NCBI GenBank assembly: GCA_934630735.1
Contig: CAKTWK010000027.1
Location: 1-28,123, forward strand
Source of the DNA: an uncultured Collinsella sp.
GTDB taxonomy: Bacteria; Actinomycetota; Coriobacteriia; Coriobacteriales; Coriobacteriaceae
Direction of reading: 5' to 3'
DNA length: 28,123 nt
How positions within the stretch are numbered: position 1 is the stretch's first letter; each line of letters starts with the position of its first letter. A model generated the notes under the pieces. That model had not been told where the DNA came from. It did not search any database and saw only the letters and a list, made by a program, of their open reading frames with translations. The position numbers and the translations under genes were made by a program. Shown piece by piece: positions 14,215 through 22,444 of the stretch.

Positions 14215-15300
14215 TTAGGCCAGGTGCGCGATAACGGCATCGGCAAAGGCCTGCGTGCCCACAGCGCCCTCAACGGAGCCGGTCTGGGCACGACGCACGT
14301 CACCGGTAACCCGCTCGCCCTCGTCGAGCGTGGCGGAGACGGCGGCACGAATGCGATTGGCAGCATCGTTCTCGCCCAGGTGATCGAGCATCATCGCAGC
14401 AGAGAGGATCTCGGCCGTGGGGTTGGCGATATCCTGACCGGCGATATCGGGCGCGGAGCCGTGCGTTGCCTCAAAGATGGCGCAATCGGCACCGATGTTG
14501 GAACCCGGAGCCATACCCAGGCCGCCCACCAGGCCGGCGCATAGGTCGCTCACGATGTCGCCGTACAGGTTGGGCAGCACCAGGACATCGAAGTCGTTGG
14601 GGTTCTGGACCAGGCCCATGCAGGTGGCGTCGACGATCCTGTCGTTGAACTCGATATCGGGATAGTTGGCGGCCACCTCGCGCGCAACACGCAGGAACAG
14701 GCCGTCGGTCGCCTTCATGATGTTGGCCTTGTGCACGGCCGTCACCTTTTTGCGGCCGCAGCGGCGGGCATACTCAAAGGCATACTCCACAATACGGCGG
14801 CTCTTGGCGATAGAGATGGGCTTGATCGAGATCGCGGAATCGGCGGCGAAGGTCTTTTGGCCCGAACGCTCGACGAGCTGCGAGAGCTCCTCGACCTCGG
14901 CAGCGCCCTCATCGAACTCGATGCCGGCGTAGAGGTCCTCGGTGTTCTCGCGCACGATAACCAGGTCGACGTCGCGGAAACGCGAGCCGTCGCCCGGCTG
15001 CGACAGGCAAGGGCGCACGCAGGCGTACAGGTCGAAATGCTTGCGCAGGGCCACGTTGACGCTGCGGAAGCCCGTGCCGACCGGTGTGGTGATGGGGCCC
15101 TTGATGGCAACCTTGGTCTCGGCGACCGCATCGAGCACGTGCTGGGGCAGCGGCGTGCCAAACTCGTCCATGACGCCGGCGCCGGCCTCCTGGACGTTCC
15201 AGTTGATCTGGACACCGGTGGCCTCGACCACGCGGCGCATGGCCTGCGTAATCTCGGGACCGATACCGTCACCGGGAATCAGGACTACATCGTGCGCCAT
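14215..15300 (-). CDS. icd: NAD-dependent isocitrate dehydrogenase
   Basis: A 361-residue beta-decarboxylating dehydrogenase that oxidises isocitrate to 2-oxoglutarate. [20 protein letters not shown] (residues 78-97) carries the Ser80 and Asn82 that mark isocitrate rather than isopropylmalate specificity. VHKANIMK holds catalytic Lys191, and NLYGDIVSD the metal-binding aspartates. In [11 protein letters not shown] the Asp285-Ile286 pair replaces the Lys-Tyr of NADP enzymes, indicating NAD. The length matches short NAD-IDHs. It begins six bases after the HEAT-repeat gene on the same strand, so they are probably cotranscribed. It may feed glutamate synthesis in an incomplete citric acid cycle; the window does not show the other enzymes. 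Confidence 0.92.
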   Translation of the reverse strand: MAHDVVLIPGDGIGPEITQAMRRVVEATGVQINWNVQEAGAGVMDEFGTPLPQHVLDAVAETKVAIKGPITTPVGTGFRSVNVALRKHFDLYACVRPCLSQPGDGSRFRDVDLVIVRENTEDLYAGIEFDEGAAEVEELSQLVERSGQKTFAADSAISIKPISIAKSRRIVEYAFEYARRCGRKKVTAVHKANIMKATDGLFLRVAREVAANYPDIEFNDRIVDATCMGLVQNPNDFDVLVLPNLYGDIVSDLCAGLVGGLGMAPGSNIGADCAIFEATHGSAPDIAGQDIANPTAEILSAAMMLDHLGENDAANRIRAAVSATLDEGERVTGDVRRAQTGSVEGAVGTQAFADAVIAHLA

Positions 15301-15306
15301 AATCTG

Positions 15307-16005
15307 TTACTCCTCGTCTTCGGCGTCGTCAGATTTTTTAACGCTAGCACGCTTCTTCTTTTTGGAGAGATCCAGGCCAAAACGTTTAACAAGCATTTCG
15401 CAAATCTCGCTCGAACGGGCCTTGAGATAGCTGCCCTTACCGTTCTCGGCATCGAACTTAAGGCGCAGCGCGAGCTTCTCGGCAACCTCGGCGTCGATCT
15501 CGCCCTGGCAAAACTCGTACAGGCAACCGAGCATGTCGCGATACTCAAGGTCGCCGTGGTAGCACTGGATGGCCTCGTCCAGGATGGGCCAAGCCTCGCG
15601 CGAACGCTCGACACTCGTGGCGCCCCACACGCACAGCAGGCGGAAGGCGGCATAGCGCAGCGTGGAGGAGATCTCGTCGAACAGTGCGGTCTCGGCGCCC
15701 TCAAAGGCATCGCCCAGCTGCTCAGGGCAGGTGGTGGCGAGCGCCGTCAGGGCATCGAGGGCCTCCCAGCGGGTCTGCGCCTCGGGGCGGTCGAGTGCCT
15801 CGATCAACGCGGGCACGCAGGGCACGACGCGCTGCGGATCGCGCTCGGCAAGCAGGTGCAGCACGCGGGCGGCAAACTGGCGGATGCGGCGCGTGGGGCA
15901 GCCGAGCTCCTGGACCAGGCGATCGACGGCGTTCTCGTTCTCCTCTGCCAGCTGGAGCTGTGCCAGCTCCTCGTCGGTGAGCTGTTCGTCTTTGTTTTCT
16001 GCCAT
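15307..16005 (-). CDS. HEAT-repeat-like protein (232 aa)
   Basis: A cytoplasmic, mostly helical protein with no signal or membrane segment. Residues 30-120 show repeated helix pairs of HEAT type (RQFAARVLHLLAERDPQRVV, then ALIEALDRPEAQTRWEALDA). A second helical block follows. The C-terminus is a Lys-rich then acidic tail (LSKKKKRASVKKSDDAEDEE). HEAT proteins serve as scaffolds. No enzyme motif is visible and the role is unknown. It precedes the isocitrate dehydrogenase gene by only a few bases and follows the small membrane-protein gene after 15 bases, so all are probably one transcript. Confidence 0.7.
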   Translation of the reverse strand: MAENKDEQLTDEELAQLQLAEENENAVDRLVQELGCPTRRIRQFAARVLHLLAERDPQRVVPCVPALIEALDRPEAQTRWEALDALTALATTCPEQLGDAFEGAETALFDEISSTLRYAAFRLLCVWGATSVERSREAWPILDEAIQCYHGDLEYRDMLGCLYEFCQGEIDAEVAEKLALRLKFDAENGKGSYLKARSSEICEMLVKRFGLDLSKKKKRASVKKSDDAEDEE

Positions 16006-16020
16006 AGTTACCTCTTCTTA

Positions 16021-16449
16021 CTATTTCTTAGCGTGCTTGCCAGCACCCTTGCTGTCATCGGTGACCGAGATGAGCTGTCGGTCGGCCGCGCCATTGCGAC
16101 GTGCGCGGCGGCGCTCCTCGGCGTCGCCCGCGTCGGCGGCGGCTCGATGAGCCTTGTTGACGTTAAAGACCTCGTCGTGCTTGCGCCACGGACCGACGGA
16201 CTCGCCAAAGCTCATCTTAAGACCGGCGATAAAGCCACCGAGCCAGCCGATCGGCGCAAACTGCACCAGCGGGAACAGCGAGAACACCCAGGTCAGCAGG
16301 ACGACTGCCGCCGCTCCTGCAAAGTTGGCAATCCAGTAGTCGCGCTTGGTGATCACGCGCTTTTCGCACGCCCACTGGCCGCACAAAAAGCCGATGTAAA
16401 TCGCAAAGAGAAAGAGCACCAGCGCAAGCACCACGAACGTCCAGCTCAT
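16021..16449 (-). CDS. Small membrane protein with charged tail (142 aa)
   Basis: Two membrane helices (residues 4-24 and about 42-64, AGAAAVVLLTWVFSLFPLV) are followed by a hydrophilic, Arg/Ala-rich cytoplasmic region of about 70 residues ending in GKHAKK. The ATG at 16449 is preferred over an earlier in-frame start that would lie inside the upstream dehydrogenase gene; GGGGAG stands nine bases before it. No family is recognised. It lies six bases downstream of the dehydrogenase stop, in a tight minus-strand run. Confidence 0.7.
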   Translation of the reverse strand: MSWTFVVLALVLFLFAIYIGFLCGQWACEKRVITKRDYWIANFAGAAAVVLLTWVFSLFPLVQFAPIGWLGGFIAGLKMSFGESVGPWRKHDEVFNVNKAHRAAADAGDAEERRRARRNGAADRQLISVTDDSKGAGKHAKK

Positions 16450-16454
16450 AGGCG

Positions 16455-17534
16455 CTACTCCCCGTGATGGTGGCCGCAGCAGCACTCGTGGCCGTCGTCA
16501 TGGCCGTGGCCGCCGCAGCACTCGTGGTCCTCGCCGTGGTGATGGCCACAACCGCACTCATGGTCCTCGCCGTGCTCGCCGCAACCGCAACCTTCCTCGT
16601 GAGCGCCATGCTCCTCGGGGCGATACTGCGACCAGTCCAGACCGGCGGCGATGGCGTCGGCCTCCTCCTTGTAGAGAACCGTGATGGCCTGGGTGCCCAG
16701 CTTGGCGCCACCGATGGCGTCGAGCATGTCGTAGAGCGTAAAGGCCACGTCGGCGCCGGGCAGCGCGAGCTCGCGGTCGTCGGCGTAAGCAAGGGCCAGG
16801 CGCAGGTCCTTAATGAAGTGCTCGACCATAAAGCCGGGCTTGTAGTCGCCGTCGAGCGCCTTGGGAGCCAGGCTCTCCATGGCGCCGGACTTGCCGGTAC
16901 CGCCCAGGATCATCTGGCGGGTCTTCTCCAGGTCAAGGCCGCTAAGCTCGGCAAATGCCATGGCGTCTGCCATGCCGACCATGCAGGCGCCCAGCGACAC
17001 CTGGTTGGCGAGCTTGGCAGCCTGGCCCTTGCCAGCGCCGTCGAAGCAGCAGATGTTGGCCGCAAAGGTGGCAAGGACATCGCGGACCGGCGCGATGTCG
17101 TTCTCGGTAGCGCCCACGATAGCCGTGAGCGTGCCGGCGATAGCACCCGACTCGCCGCCGGTGACGGGGCAGTCAAACGCCATGCGACCAGAAACCTGGG
17201 CGGCCTCGGCAATGTCGCGCGCCAGCTCGGGCGAGCTTGTGGTGAGGTCGATCAGGACCGCGCCGGGCTTAGTGCACGCGAGCAGGCCGTCGCCCGCCAG
17301 GTAGAGCTCCTCGACCTCGGAGGGATAACCCACCATGGTAAAGACGACGTCGGCGTTCGCCACGGCATCTGCCGGCGTATCGGCCCAAACGGCACCGCGC
17401 TCGATAAGCGCGGCGGCCTTGGACTTGGTACGGTTGTTGACCGTGACGGGATAGCCGGCATCCAGGATGTGGCCGACGATGGGGGCACCCATGATTCCGG
17501 TGCCGATGAATGCGACGGAGAGCTTGTTTGCCAT
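16455..17534 (-). CDS. 3-hydroxyisobutyrate dehydrogenase-family oxidoreductase with His/Cys-rich tail
   Basis: A beta-hydroxyacid dehydrogenase (GarR/HIBADH type) reducing a short-chain semialdehyde with NAD(P)H. The Rossmann motif GTGIMGAPI is at residues 11-19. The substrate motif DCPVTGGESGAIAGTL is at 121-136. GAGKGQAAKLANQ at 166-178 contains catalytic Lys174. The core ends near residue 305. Residues 307-359 form a tail with 14 histidines and 9 cysteines in units like EDHECGCGHHHG, absent from standard members (about 290-300 residues). The tail is in frame, ends in a normal stop and looks like a metal-binding appendage (zinc, nickel, copper or cobalt). Substrate and metal are unknown. 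Confidence 0.88.
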   Translation of the reverse strand: MANKLSVAFIGTGIMGAPIVGHILDAGYPVTVNNRTKSKAAALIERGAVWADTPADAVANADVVFTMVGYPSEVEELYLAGDGLLACTKPGAVLIDLTTSSPELARDIAEAAQVSGRMAFDCPVTGGESGAIAGTLTAIVGATENDIAPVRDVLATFAANICCFDGAGKGQAAKLANQVSLGACMVGMADAMAFAELSGLDLEKTRQMILGGTGKSGAMESLAPKALDGDYKPGFMVEHFIKDLRLALAYADDRELALPGADVAFTLYDMLDAIGGAKLGTQAITVLYKEEADAIAAGLDWSQYRPEEHGAHEEGCGCGEHGEDHECGCGHHHGEDHECCGGHGHDDGHECCCGHHHGE

Positions 17535-17632
17535 GAAACCTTTCCTTTTGGGTTGGGTGTTATTACCAGGTTGAATACTCGGTGCCAGCGTTTGGGCTGT
17601 GAGTTGGGATCGATTACGGCCGCGTTACTTGC

Positions 17633-18586
17633 CTACTGACCGCGCACGCGGCGGGCGATGCGGTCGGAAAGCGACGCCTTGTCGGCGCGGTTCTTGCCCC
17701 AAAACGCGCAAGCCACCATGCCGGGGCCCACGTGCGAGCCAATGGTGGGGCCCACAGAGCTGCGGATGATGGTCACGTCGGCGCAACCCTCCTCCTTGCG
17801 GATGGCGGCTTCGAGCCAGTCGCCGTCCTTCTCGGCATCGGCCGTCATAATGGCGATGGGCATGGTGCGATCGGGCACATAGCTCTCGCGGAACGACTTG
17901 AGAATGGACTTGAGCGCCTTCTTGCGACCGCGGTTGACGCCGATCAGCGACAGCGAGCCGGCCAGGTCGTAGGACAGCTCGGGCTTGACGTCGAGCTTTG
18001 CCGTGAGCTGTGCCGCCGCGGGCGGAATGCGGCCGCCGGCAGCCAGCGCGTCAAAGCTCTCGAGCGTAAAGTAACCGTGGACATAGGTCTTGGCCTCGTT
18101 TGCCCAGTCGACCAGCTGCTTGGCGGTCAGTCCCGCCGAACGCTGGCGCACGGCCTCAAGCGCCAAGAGCTCGCCAGTCGCACAGGGCAGAGCGTTGTCG
18201 ACCACGTACAGCTCAAAGTTGGGATACTTGGCGCGCACGGCGTCCGCCGCCTGGCACGCGGAGTTGTAGCTCGACGACAGCGCCGAGGTAAAGCACAGGT
18301 AGACCGTGGGCGTACCCTCTTTGGCGCACTCGGTAAAGAACTCGATATAGCGACCGAGCGACACAGCCGAGGTGGACACGCGGGCACCGGCGCGCATGCG
18401 GTCGTAGAACTCCTTGGGTGTGATGCTCGACCAGATGTCATCCGTGCGCTCCTCGCCATCGATAATGAAGGGGAAACCCAAGATATCGACATCGAGGTTC
18501 GCGGCGACCTCGGGGCTAAAGTCGCAGCAGGTATCGACGACGATGCGGCAACGGTCCGAATGACCGGCGGATGCGGCCTTGTCCAT
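17633..18586 (-). CDS. DegV-family fatty-acid-binding protein
   Basis: A 317-residue DegV protein. These bind a fatty acid between two domains and, as FakB, present it to the kinase FakA for phospholipid synthesis. Typical parts are RIVVDTCCDFSPEVA at the N-terminus, RVSTSAVSLGRYIEFF with the conserved TSA, the VYLCFTSALSSSYNSA loop, and SSVGPTIGSHVGPGMVA near the C-terminus, holding the conserved GPTIGSHVGPG. The ATG at 18586 has AGGAG eight bases upstream. Single-gene transcript; the hibernation-factor terminator lies just upstream. No fakA gene is in the window. Confidence 0.9.
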   Translation of the reverse strand: MDKAASAGHSDRCRIVVDTCCDFSPEVAANLDVDILGFPFIIDGEERTDDIWSSITPKEFYDRMRAGARVSTSAVSLGRYIEFFTECAKEGTPTVYLCFTSALSSSYNSACQAADAVRAKYPNFELYVVDNALPCATGELLALEAVRQRSAGLTAKQLVDWANEAKTYVHGYFTLESFDALAAGGRIPPAAAQLTAKLDVKPELSYDLAGSLSLIGVNRGRKKALKSILKSFRESYVPDRTMPIAIMTADAEKDGDWLEAAIRKEEGCADVTIIRSSVGPTIGSHVGPGMVACAFWGKNRADKASLSDRIARRVRGQ

Positions 18587-18604
18587 CAAAGCGACTCCTT
18601 ACGT

Positions 18605-18636
18605 AAAAAGGCGGCCACCCGCATGGGATGGCCGCC
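18605..18636 (-). terminator. Intrinsic terminator of hpf
   Basis: GGCGGCCA (18610-18617) pairs with TGGCCGCC (18629-18636), extended by CCC/GGG with one bulge. On the minus strand it is followed by TTTTT. It starts 29 bases after the hpf stop. Confidence 0.85.
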
Positions 18637-18665
18637 AACCGTTAACTCATGCAAGTTAACGTATT

Positions 18666-19250
18666 TTACTCGTCAAGTGTTTCGATACGGGGCTTGATGA
18701 TGCCATATCCACCATTCTTACGGTGATACACCACATTGATGAGGCCAGTCGTCGCGTTCTCGAACACGTAGAAGTCGTGGCCCAGCAGATCGGTCTGCAC
18801 CAGCGCCTGCTCCTCAGTCATCGGGGTGACATCGATGACCTTCTCGCGGACGAGCAGGTCGTCGTCCTCCTCGGGCAGCAGCAGGTCGGCCAGATCCTCG
18901 ACACGCTCGACCGGTGCAACATCCGCTGCGCTGGCACCACCCTGGCGGTTGTCCACAACCTTGGTCTTGAACTTGCGCAGCTGGCGGGTGACCTTATCGG
19001 CGGAGAGGTCGATGGCGGCGTACATATCTGCACCGTGCTCGGCAACGCGAATCACCGAACCGCGGGCGCGAACCGTAACCTCGACGATTGCCGGGTTGGG
19101 GTTCGAGGGGTTCTTCTCATAGCGAAGTACAACGTCGACCGTCATGGGCTCGATATCGAAAACCTTGAGCGCCTCGCCGATCTTCTCATCCACATGCGCA
19201 CGCAGAGCATCGGTTACCGTCGTCTTGCGTCCAGAAACCTTGATATCCAT
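18666..19250 (-). CDS. hpf: Long-form ribosome hibernation promoting factor
   Basis: A 194-residue protein that dimerises ribosomes into inactive 100S particles in stationary phase. The N-terminal S30AE domain spans about residues 1-105 (MDIKVSGRKTTVTDALRAHV, then VEVTVRARGSVIRVAEHGAD). An acidic linker of about 35 residues follows. The C-terminal dimerisation domain covers about 135-190 and contains HDFYVFENATTGLINVVYHR. The ATG at 19250 is chosen because the family begins with MDI/MNI and GGAG lies six bases upstream; the open frame runs 20 codons further without support. Confidence 0.94.
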   Translation of the reverse strand: MDIKVSGRKTTVTDALRAHVDEKIGEALKVFDIEPMTVDVVLRYEKNPSNPNPAIVEVTVRARGSVIRVAEHGADMYAAIDLSADKVTRQLRKFKTKVVDNRQGGASAADVAPVERVEDLADLLLPEEDDDLLVREKVIDVTPMTEEQALVQTDLLGHDFYVFENATTGLINVVYHRKNGGYGIIKPRIETLDE

Positions 19251-19567
19251 ACGTGGCTCCAATCTGCCTCGGGGACTTACTGTACTGGCTATGTACCCAT
19301 TGCCGTGCATTTAATCACGCGGATTCCCAAAGACCCGAATAACGATTGCTTGATACCGCATACCGAAGTCTCGCACTTTTCTGTGGCAAAGTGCGCTATA
19401 GGAGGGAGCCGGCGACTTTGTATTTGGTCCCGAAAATTGTCTTTGACCTGCTGGTTTTATAGAGATGAAAAAGCCGGGCTCCCCTATTGGGGAAGCCCGG
19501 CAGTGCGTGTTGAAACCGTGAAGAGGCGTCTCTCCTAGCGCATAGGAGAGACCACCCCTAGCAATAA
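19251..19567. other. Intergenic region with two non-terminator hairpins
   Basis: This 317-base gap holds the hpf upstream region, a terminator for the downstream lipoprotein gene, and two further perfect inverted repeats: CGCACTTT/AAAGTGCG at 19372-19395 and GTCTCTCCTA/TAGGAGAGAC at 19528-19552 (loop GCGCA). No open frame with a ribosome binding site is present. No confident hpf promoter could be assigned. Confidence 0.6.
19468..19501 (-). terminator. Intrinsic terminator after the solute-binding lipoprotein gene
   Basis: GCCGGGCTCCCC and GGGGAAGCCCGGC pair with one bulged A around TATT; on the minus strand five T's follow. It lies about 65 bases past the gene, after the hairpin at 19528-19552. 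Confidence 0.85.
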
Positions 19568-20575
19568 CTAGCTATTAAGCTTGTTAATGTCGTCGTCGGT
19601 GATGGTGTCTTCCTGGCTGGACGATTTGTCTTCGGAGGATGCGGTCTCATTGTTGGAATCGGAGGACTCGCTGCCGGAAGACGTGGTCTCACTGGACTCA
19701 GAGTCGCCCGGCTGCACGTTAGCGCCCGAAACCGTCTTAGTGGTGAGGTCGTAGGGCATCGTGCCGTACCAGACGCAGTGGACCGCCTCGAGCGTGCCGT
19801 CGGCCGTAATACCGTCGAGGGCATCGCTCACGGCACGACACAGTTCGTCATTGGACGAAAGGCCTGCAACACCAAGCGTCGAGGGCGCCTCGAGCGCACC
19901 GACATAGGAGATCTCGCTCATCAGGCGCGCAAGGTAACCGCCAGCCGTGGAGTCGCAGATCACATAGTCGACCTCGCCGGACTCGAGCGCCTCAAAGCAC
20001 TCGTTGATGTTGGAGTAAGTCTTTTGGTTGGCGGTGATGCTCTGCTTAGCAAGCGCCTCCTGCGAGGCCGAGGACATCTGGATACCCAGAGTAGACGTGT
20101 TAAGGGTATCGGTGGAAACGCTCAGCGACCCACCATCGCTGGTTTTACCGAACACGGAAGCGGCATCGTACAGGCAGGTGCCGAGCGAGCTAACGTCCCC
20201 ATCCGTGGAGTTGATCTCGCCGATAAAGATATCAGCCTTTTTGTCACCGAGCGCGGAACCTGCCGAGGACGCATCGACAAAGGCGACCTTAAGGCCCATG
20301 CGGCTTGCGAGGGCGCGGGCAGCGTCGACTGCATACCCCGTGAGCTCGCCGTCAGCGCCCTGCATGGCCTGCGGCGCATCGGAGGTATCGAGGGCAACCG
20401 TCAGGGTACCGGGGGTGACCAGGGCATCATCCGACACCGCGGGCGTGACGGTCTCGCGCTCGATCTGGTCAATCGTGGGTGTCGTGAACGTGGACAGTGG
20501 ATTGAACGCGCATCCGCTCAAGCCCAAAACGGCAATGACCGCCGCGGTCCCAGCACCTAACCGAGCCGCGTGCAT
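19568..20575 (-). CDS. Family-3 solute-binding lipoprotein
   Basis: A 335-residue extracellular lipoprotein of the amino-acid-type ABC binding family. The lipobox LSGC is at residues 19-22 after a basic, hydrophobic signal. The binding domain begins with LTVALDTSDAPQAM and contains GYAVDAARALASRMGLKVAF and YVICDSTAGGYLARL. The last 60 residues are a Ser/Glu/Asp-rich tail, likely disordered. The ATG at 20575 is chosen because GAGGGG stands seven bases upstream; another ATG at 20593 is possible. The frame remains open far upstream, to 21124, but that part lacks coding character. No permease or ATPase genes are adjacent, so it may work with a distant transporter or act as a sensor. Confidence 0.82.
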   Translation of the reverse strand: MHAARLGAGTAAVIAVLGLSGCAFNPLSTFTTPTIDQIERETVTPAVSDDALVTPGTLTVALDTSDAPQAMQGADGELTGYAVDAARALASRMGLKVAFVDASSAGSALGDKKADIFIGEINSTDGDVSSLGTCLYDAASVFGKTSDGGSLSVSTDTLNTSTLGIQMSSASQEALAKQSITANQKTYSNINECFEALESGEVDYVICDSTAGGYLARLMSEISYVGALEAPSTLGVAGLSSNDELCRAVSDALDGITADGTLEAVHCVWYGTMPYDLTTKTVSGANVQPGDSESSETTSSGSESSDSNNETASSEDKSSSQEDTITDDDINKLNS

Positions 20576-21323
20576 CAAGCTGCCCCTCACCATGTCCACT
20601 ACCCTGCCTTCTGTGTCGTATACAATCCGTGCGTTGCGCGGAATAACGGGTTGTTCCCACCAGCTGACCTGGTATTTGACCCCACACTTGCGCACCGGGG
20701 TGTTTGCTCGGGAAGCCGTAGCCACCTTCACGACTGGCCCGCTCGCCCGCGAGGCGGTATTGCCCCAAAGAAAGTAGAACGGACGGTGCGGCTTACATCT
20801 AGGACGCGCCATGATCGCGCCGCGCGCACGCGGTCGCTTACGTGGATCCCTTTGACCGCGTCTGTCTTGGACTAGGATGGACATTTCGTCCGTCCGCAAC
20901 CACAGCCTGGCAGGAACGTAGCGCATTATAGCTAAGTTCAAGCTAAAGTTTAAGGTTAGGGGCGTCATTCGCACCGTGAGCACAGATTTTGCAGGTCGGA
21001 GCTGACCATTCGTGCCCCTATGAAGCCCGGAGCTCCCTACGAGGAGCTCCGGGGCACCCGTCTCAGGGTGCCGTGGCCAAAAAATGGCAAATATGAGTAC
21101 TGTTATCAGTTTAGTAACAGGCAATTTTGGCCTCTTGGACAGATTTTGCGCCCAGTGTCGCCAGCCTGATGCTTAGTTATTCTACATTTGTTTATTATCT
21201 TCTTACTTTACGCCGCCTCCGAGTCCTAAATTCCTTGATTTTGCTGTTACTGAATTTGTAGCAGTACTCATATTTGCTATATTTTGGCCAGGGCTATGAT
21301 TAACCCCCTATTTTCGACGCGAA
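20576..21323. other. 750-base gap with hairpins and a long inverted repeat
   Basis: Nothing here is convincingly coding. The half near the lipoprotein gene is GC-rich, with the minus-strand frame open by chance. A TGTATAC element at about 20619-20625 may belong to the lipoprotein promoter. Farther out lie two adjacent hairpins: CCCGGAGCTCC/GGAGCTCCGGG at 21026-21053 and GGCACCC/GGGTGCC at 21053-21072. The long imperfect inverted repeat 21073-21291 follows. A structured RNA in the GC-rich half cannot be excluded; no tmRNA, RNase P or SRP RNA signature was seen. Confidence 0.55.
21073..21291. repeat. Long imperfect inverted repeat (about 55-base arms)
   Basis: The left arm starts at 21073 with TGGCCAAAAAATGGCAAATA and the right arm ends at 21291. 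The right arm's reverse complement begins CTGGCCAAAATATAGCAAAT. Both share a 16-base exact core, GCAAATATGAGTACTG (21087-21102, and its complement at 21262-21277), and TAACAG further in. The arms enclose about 110 AT-rich bases with no gene. The left arm alone can also fold, GGCCAAAA with TTTTGGCC. It may be a small mobile element (MITE-like) or a regulatory repeat. Confidence 0.75.
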
Positions 21324-22433
21324 TTAGACCAGCTTAAGCCCAAAACACGCCCGCAGCGTGTTAAGTAACGCCTCTTGCTTCTTCCTGCGGGCATCGACAC
21401 GATTCCGGTACCGCTTACCCATGCGCTGGTGGATGCGCCATGCGAGCGCTTCCATCGCTTCCATGTCGCAGAGCATTTCGTTGTTGACCGTCGCGACCTC
21501 GATTCCCATAGTAATCAAGCCCGTGTTGCGTTTTTCATCATGGATACGTCCCCTCCGGGAGGAATGGCCCAGCTCACCGTTATATTCAAGGTCAAACTGG
21601 GCTGCTTCCTGATACGCATCGCAAACGGCATGCGGCATCCCCGAGATTGCCTGCGCGCGGTCATCGAACTCAATCTTGTAGTCGGTCTTAAAGGGACCGC
21701 AGGCAAATCCGCCATAGGAAAACGGAAGCGAAAACAGAGCGAGCATGATGCACTCCATGGGCGAGCGCAGGTTTTCTGACAGATAGGGACACAGGCGCAG
21801 CAGCTGTTTGGCCACATTCCCCTTGCATACCACAAGGTAATCTGTCAGGCGATCGGGCGTCAGCACCGGCTCGACTTCAAAGTAGCCCACGTCTGCCGGT
21901 TGGTGCTTGTCCTTTGCAAGTCTATTCGCAACAGGCGAGGTGTAGGGAGGCAGATACTTCCCGCGATCGCTCAGTGAAATCTTGGAACACAGTTCCTGGG
22001 CCAGAGCAAACGCCTGGATACAGCCGACCTCGCGGGCGACGGCAACACAAAGGGCCTCGGGAGATAGGCTGTACACCCCCGATTCCACCTCTAGAATCGA
22101 GCCGGCAGGCAACCCAGAACACACGGACCAGTCCACGCCAGGCATGCGGCGGCGCTGCACCGCAGATCCCACCAGCAAGCACAAGTCTTCTTGGACCTCG
22201 CCACTCACGGCCCCGATCCGCACCAAATCGGGAAGATAGATGTCCTCGGCCGAGGGAGACGATGCGTGCAGCACGCGGCGCTCCTCATCGGGCTTGAGGT
22301 CCTTCCAGCCGATGTAGCCCATCTGCCGGCGCTCGGCTCGAATCATACGCAACGCCGAGGCGCCCGTCAGGATCACGGAAGCCGCTAACTGCTCTTTTGT
22401 CGGTTTGTTGTACTGCCTGATTGTTACCGCCAC
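21324..22433 (-). CDS. AbiEi/DUF559-like protein of unknown function
   Basis: A 369-residue protein. The middle region (residues 110-150), SGVYSLSPEALCVAVAREVG followed by a helical segment ending LAQELC, resembles proteins annotated as AbiEi-like antitoxins. The C-terminal part (226-315) has an arrangement like a DUF559/Vsr-type endonuclease fold: SPMECIMLALF, then QFDLEYNGELGH and RIHDEKRNTGLITMGIEVATV, with Asp281, Glu283, Glu287, His298 and Asp299 as possible active-site residues. A basic tail follows. No partner toxin is adjacent. The GTG at 22433 has GGGG eight bases before it; earlier starts overlap comF. It follows comF almost directly. Confidence 0.6.
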   Translation of the reverse strand: MAVTIRQYNKPTKEQLAASVILTGASALRMIRAERRQMGYIGWKDLKPDEERRVLHASSPSAEDIYLPDLVRIGAVSGEVQEDLCLLVGSAVQRRRMPGVDWSVCSGLPAGSILEVESGVYSLSPEALCVAVAREVGCIQAFALAQELCSKISLSDRGKYLPPYTSPVANRLAKDKHQPADVGYFEVEPVLTPDRLTDYLVVCKGNVAKQLLRLCPYLSENLRSPMECIMLALFSLPFSYGGFACGPFKTDYKIEFDDRAQAISGMPHAVCDAYQEAAQFDLEYNGELGHSSRRGRIHDEKRNTGLITMGIEVATVNNEMLCDMEAMEALAWRIHQRMGKRYRNRVDARRKKQEALLNTLRACFGLKLV

Positions 22434-22444
22434 ATGAATCACCC

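Noticed and set aside
14731..16467. 578-codon plus-strand open frame
   Set aside because: Antisense to icd, the HEAT-repeat gene and the small membrane-protein gene; composition is the mirror of those genes and no domain is recognised.
16458..16616. Repeats in the His/Cys-rich tail as a CRISPR or tandem DNA repeat array
   Set aside because: The units are short, imperfect and in frame within one protein, with no spacers.
20656..20680. ACCAG/CTGGT inverted repeat near the lipoprotein gene
   Set aside because: The half-sites are in the opposite order to the agaS operator and there is no link to amino-sugar genes, so it was not called a GntR site.
20594..20990. Possible structured RNA in the GC-rich gap
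   Set aside because: Checked by eye for tmRNA, RNase P and SRP RNA consensus elements and found none. A covariance-model scan would be needed to settle it.
20576..21124. Upstream extension of the lipoprotein frame to 518 codons
   Set aside because: The lipobox signal and the ribosome binding site fix the start at 20575. The extension runs through hairpins and one arm of the inverted repeat.
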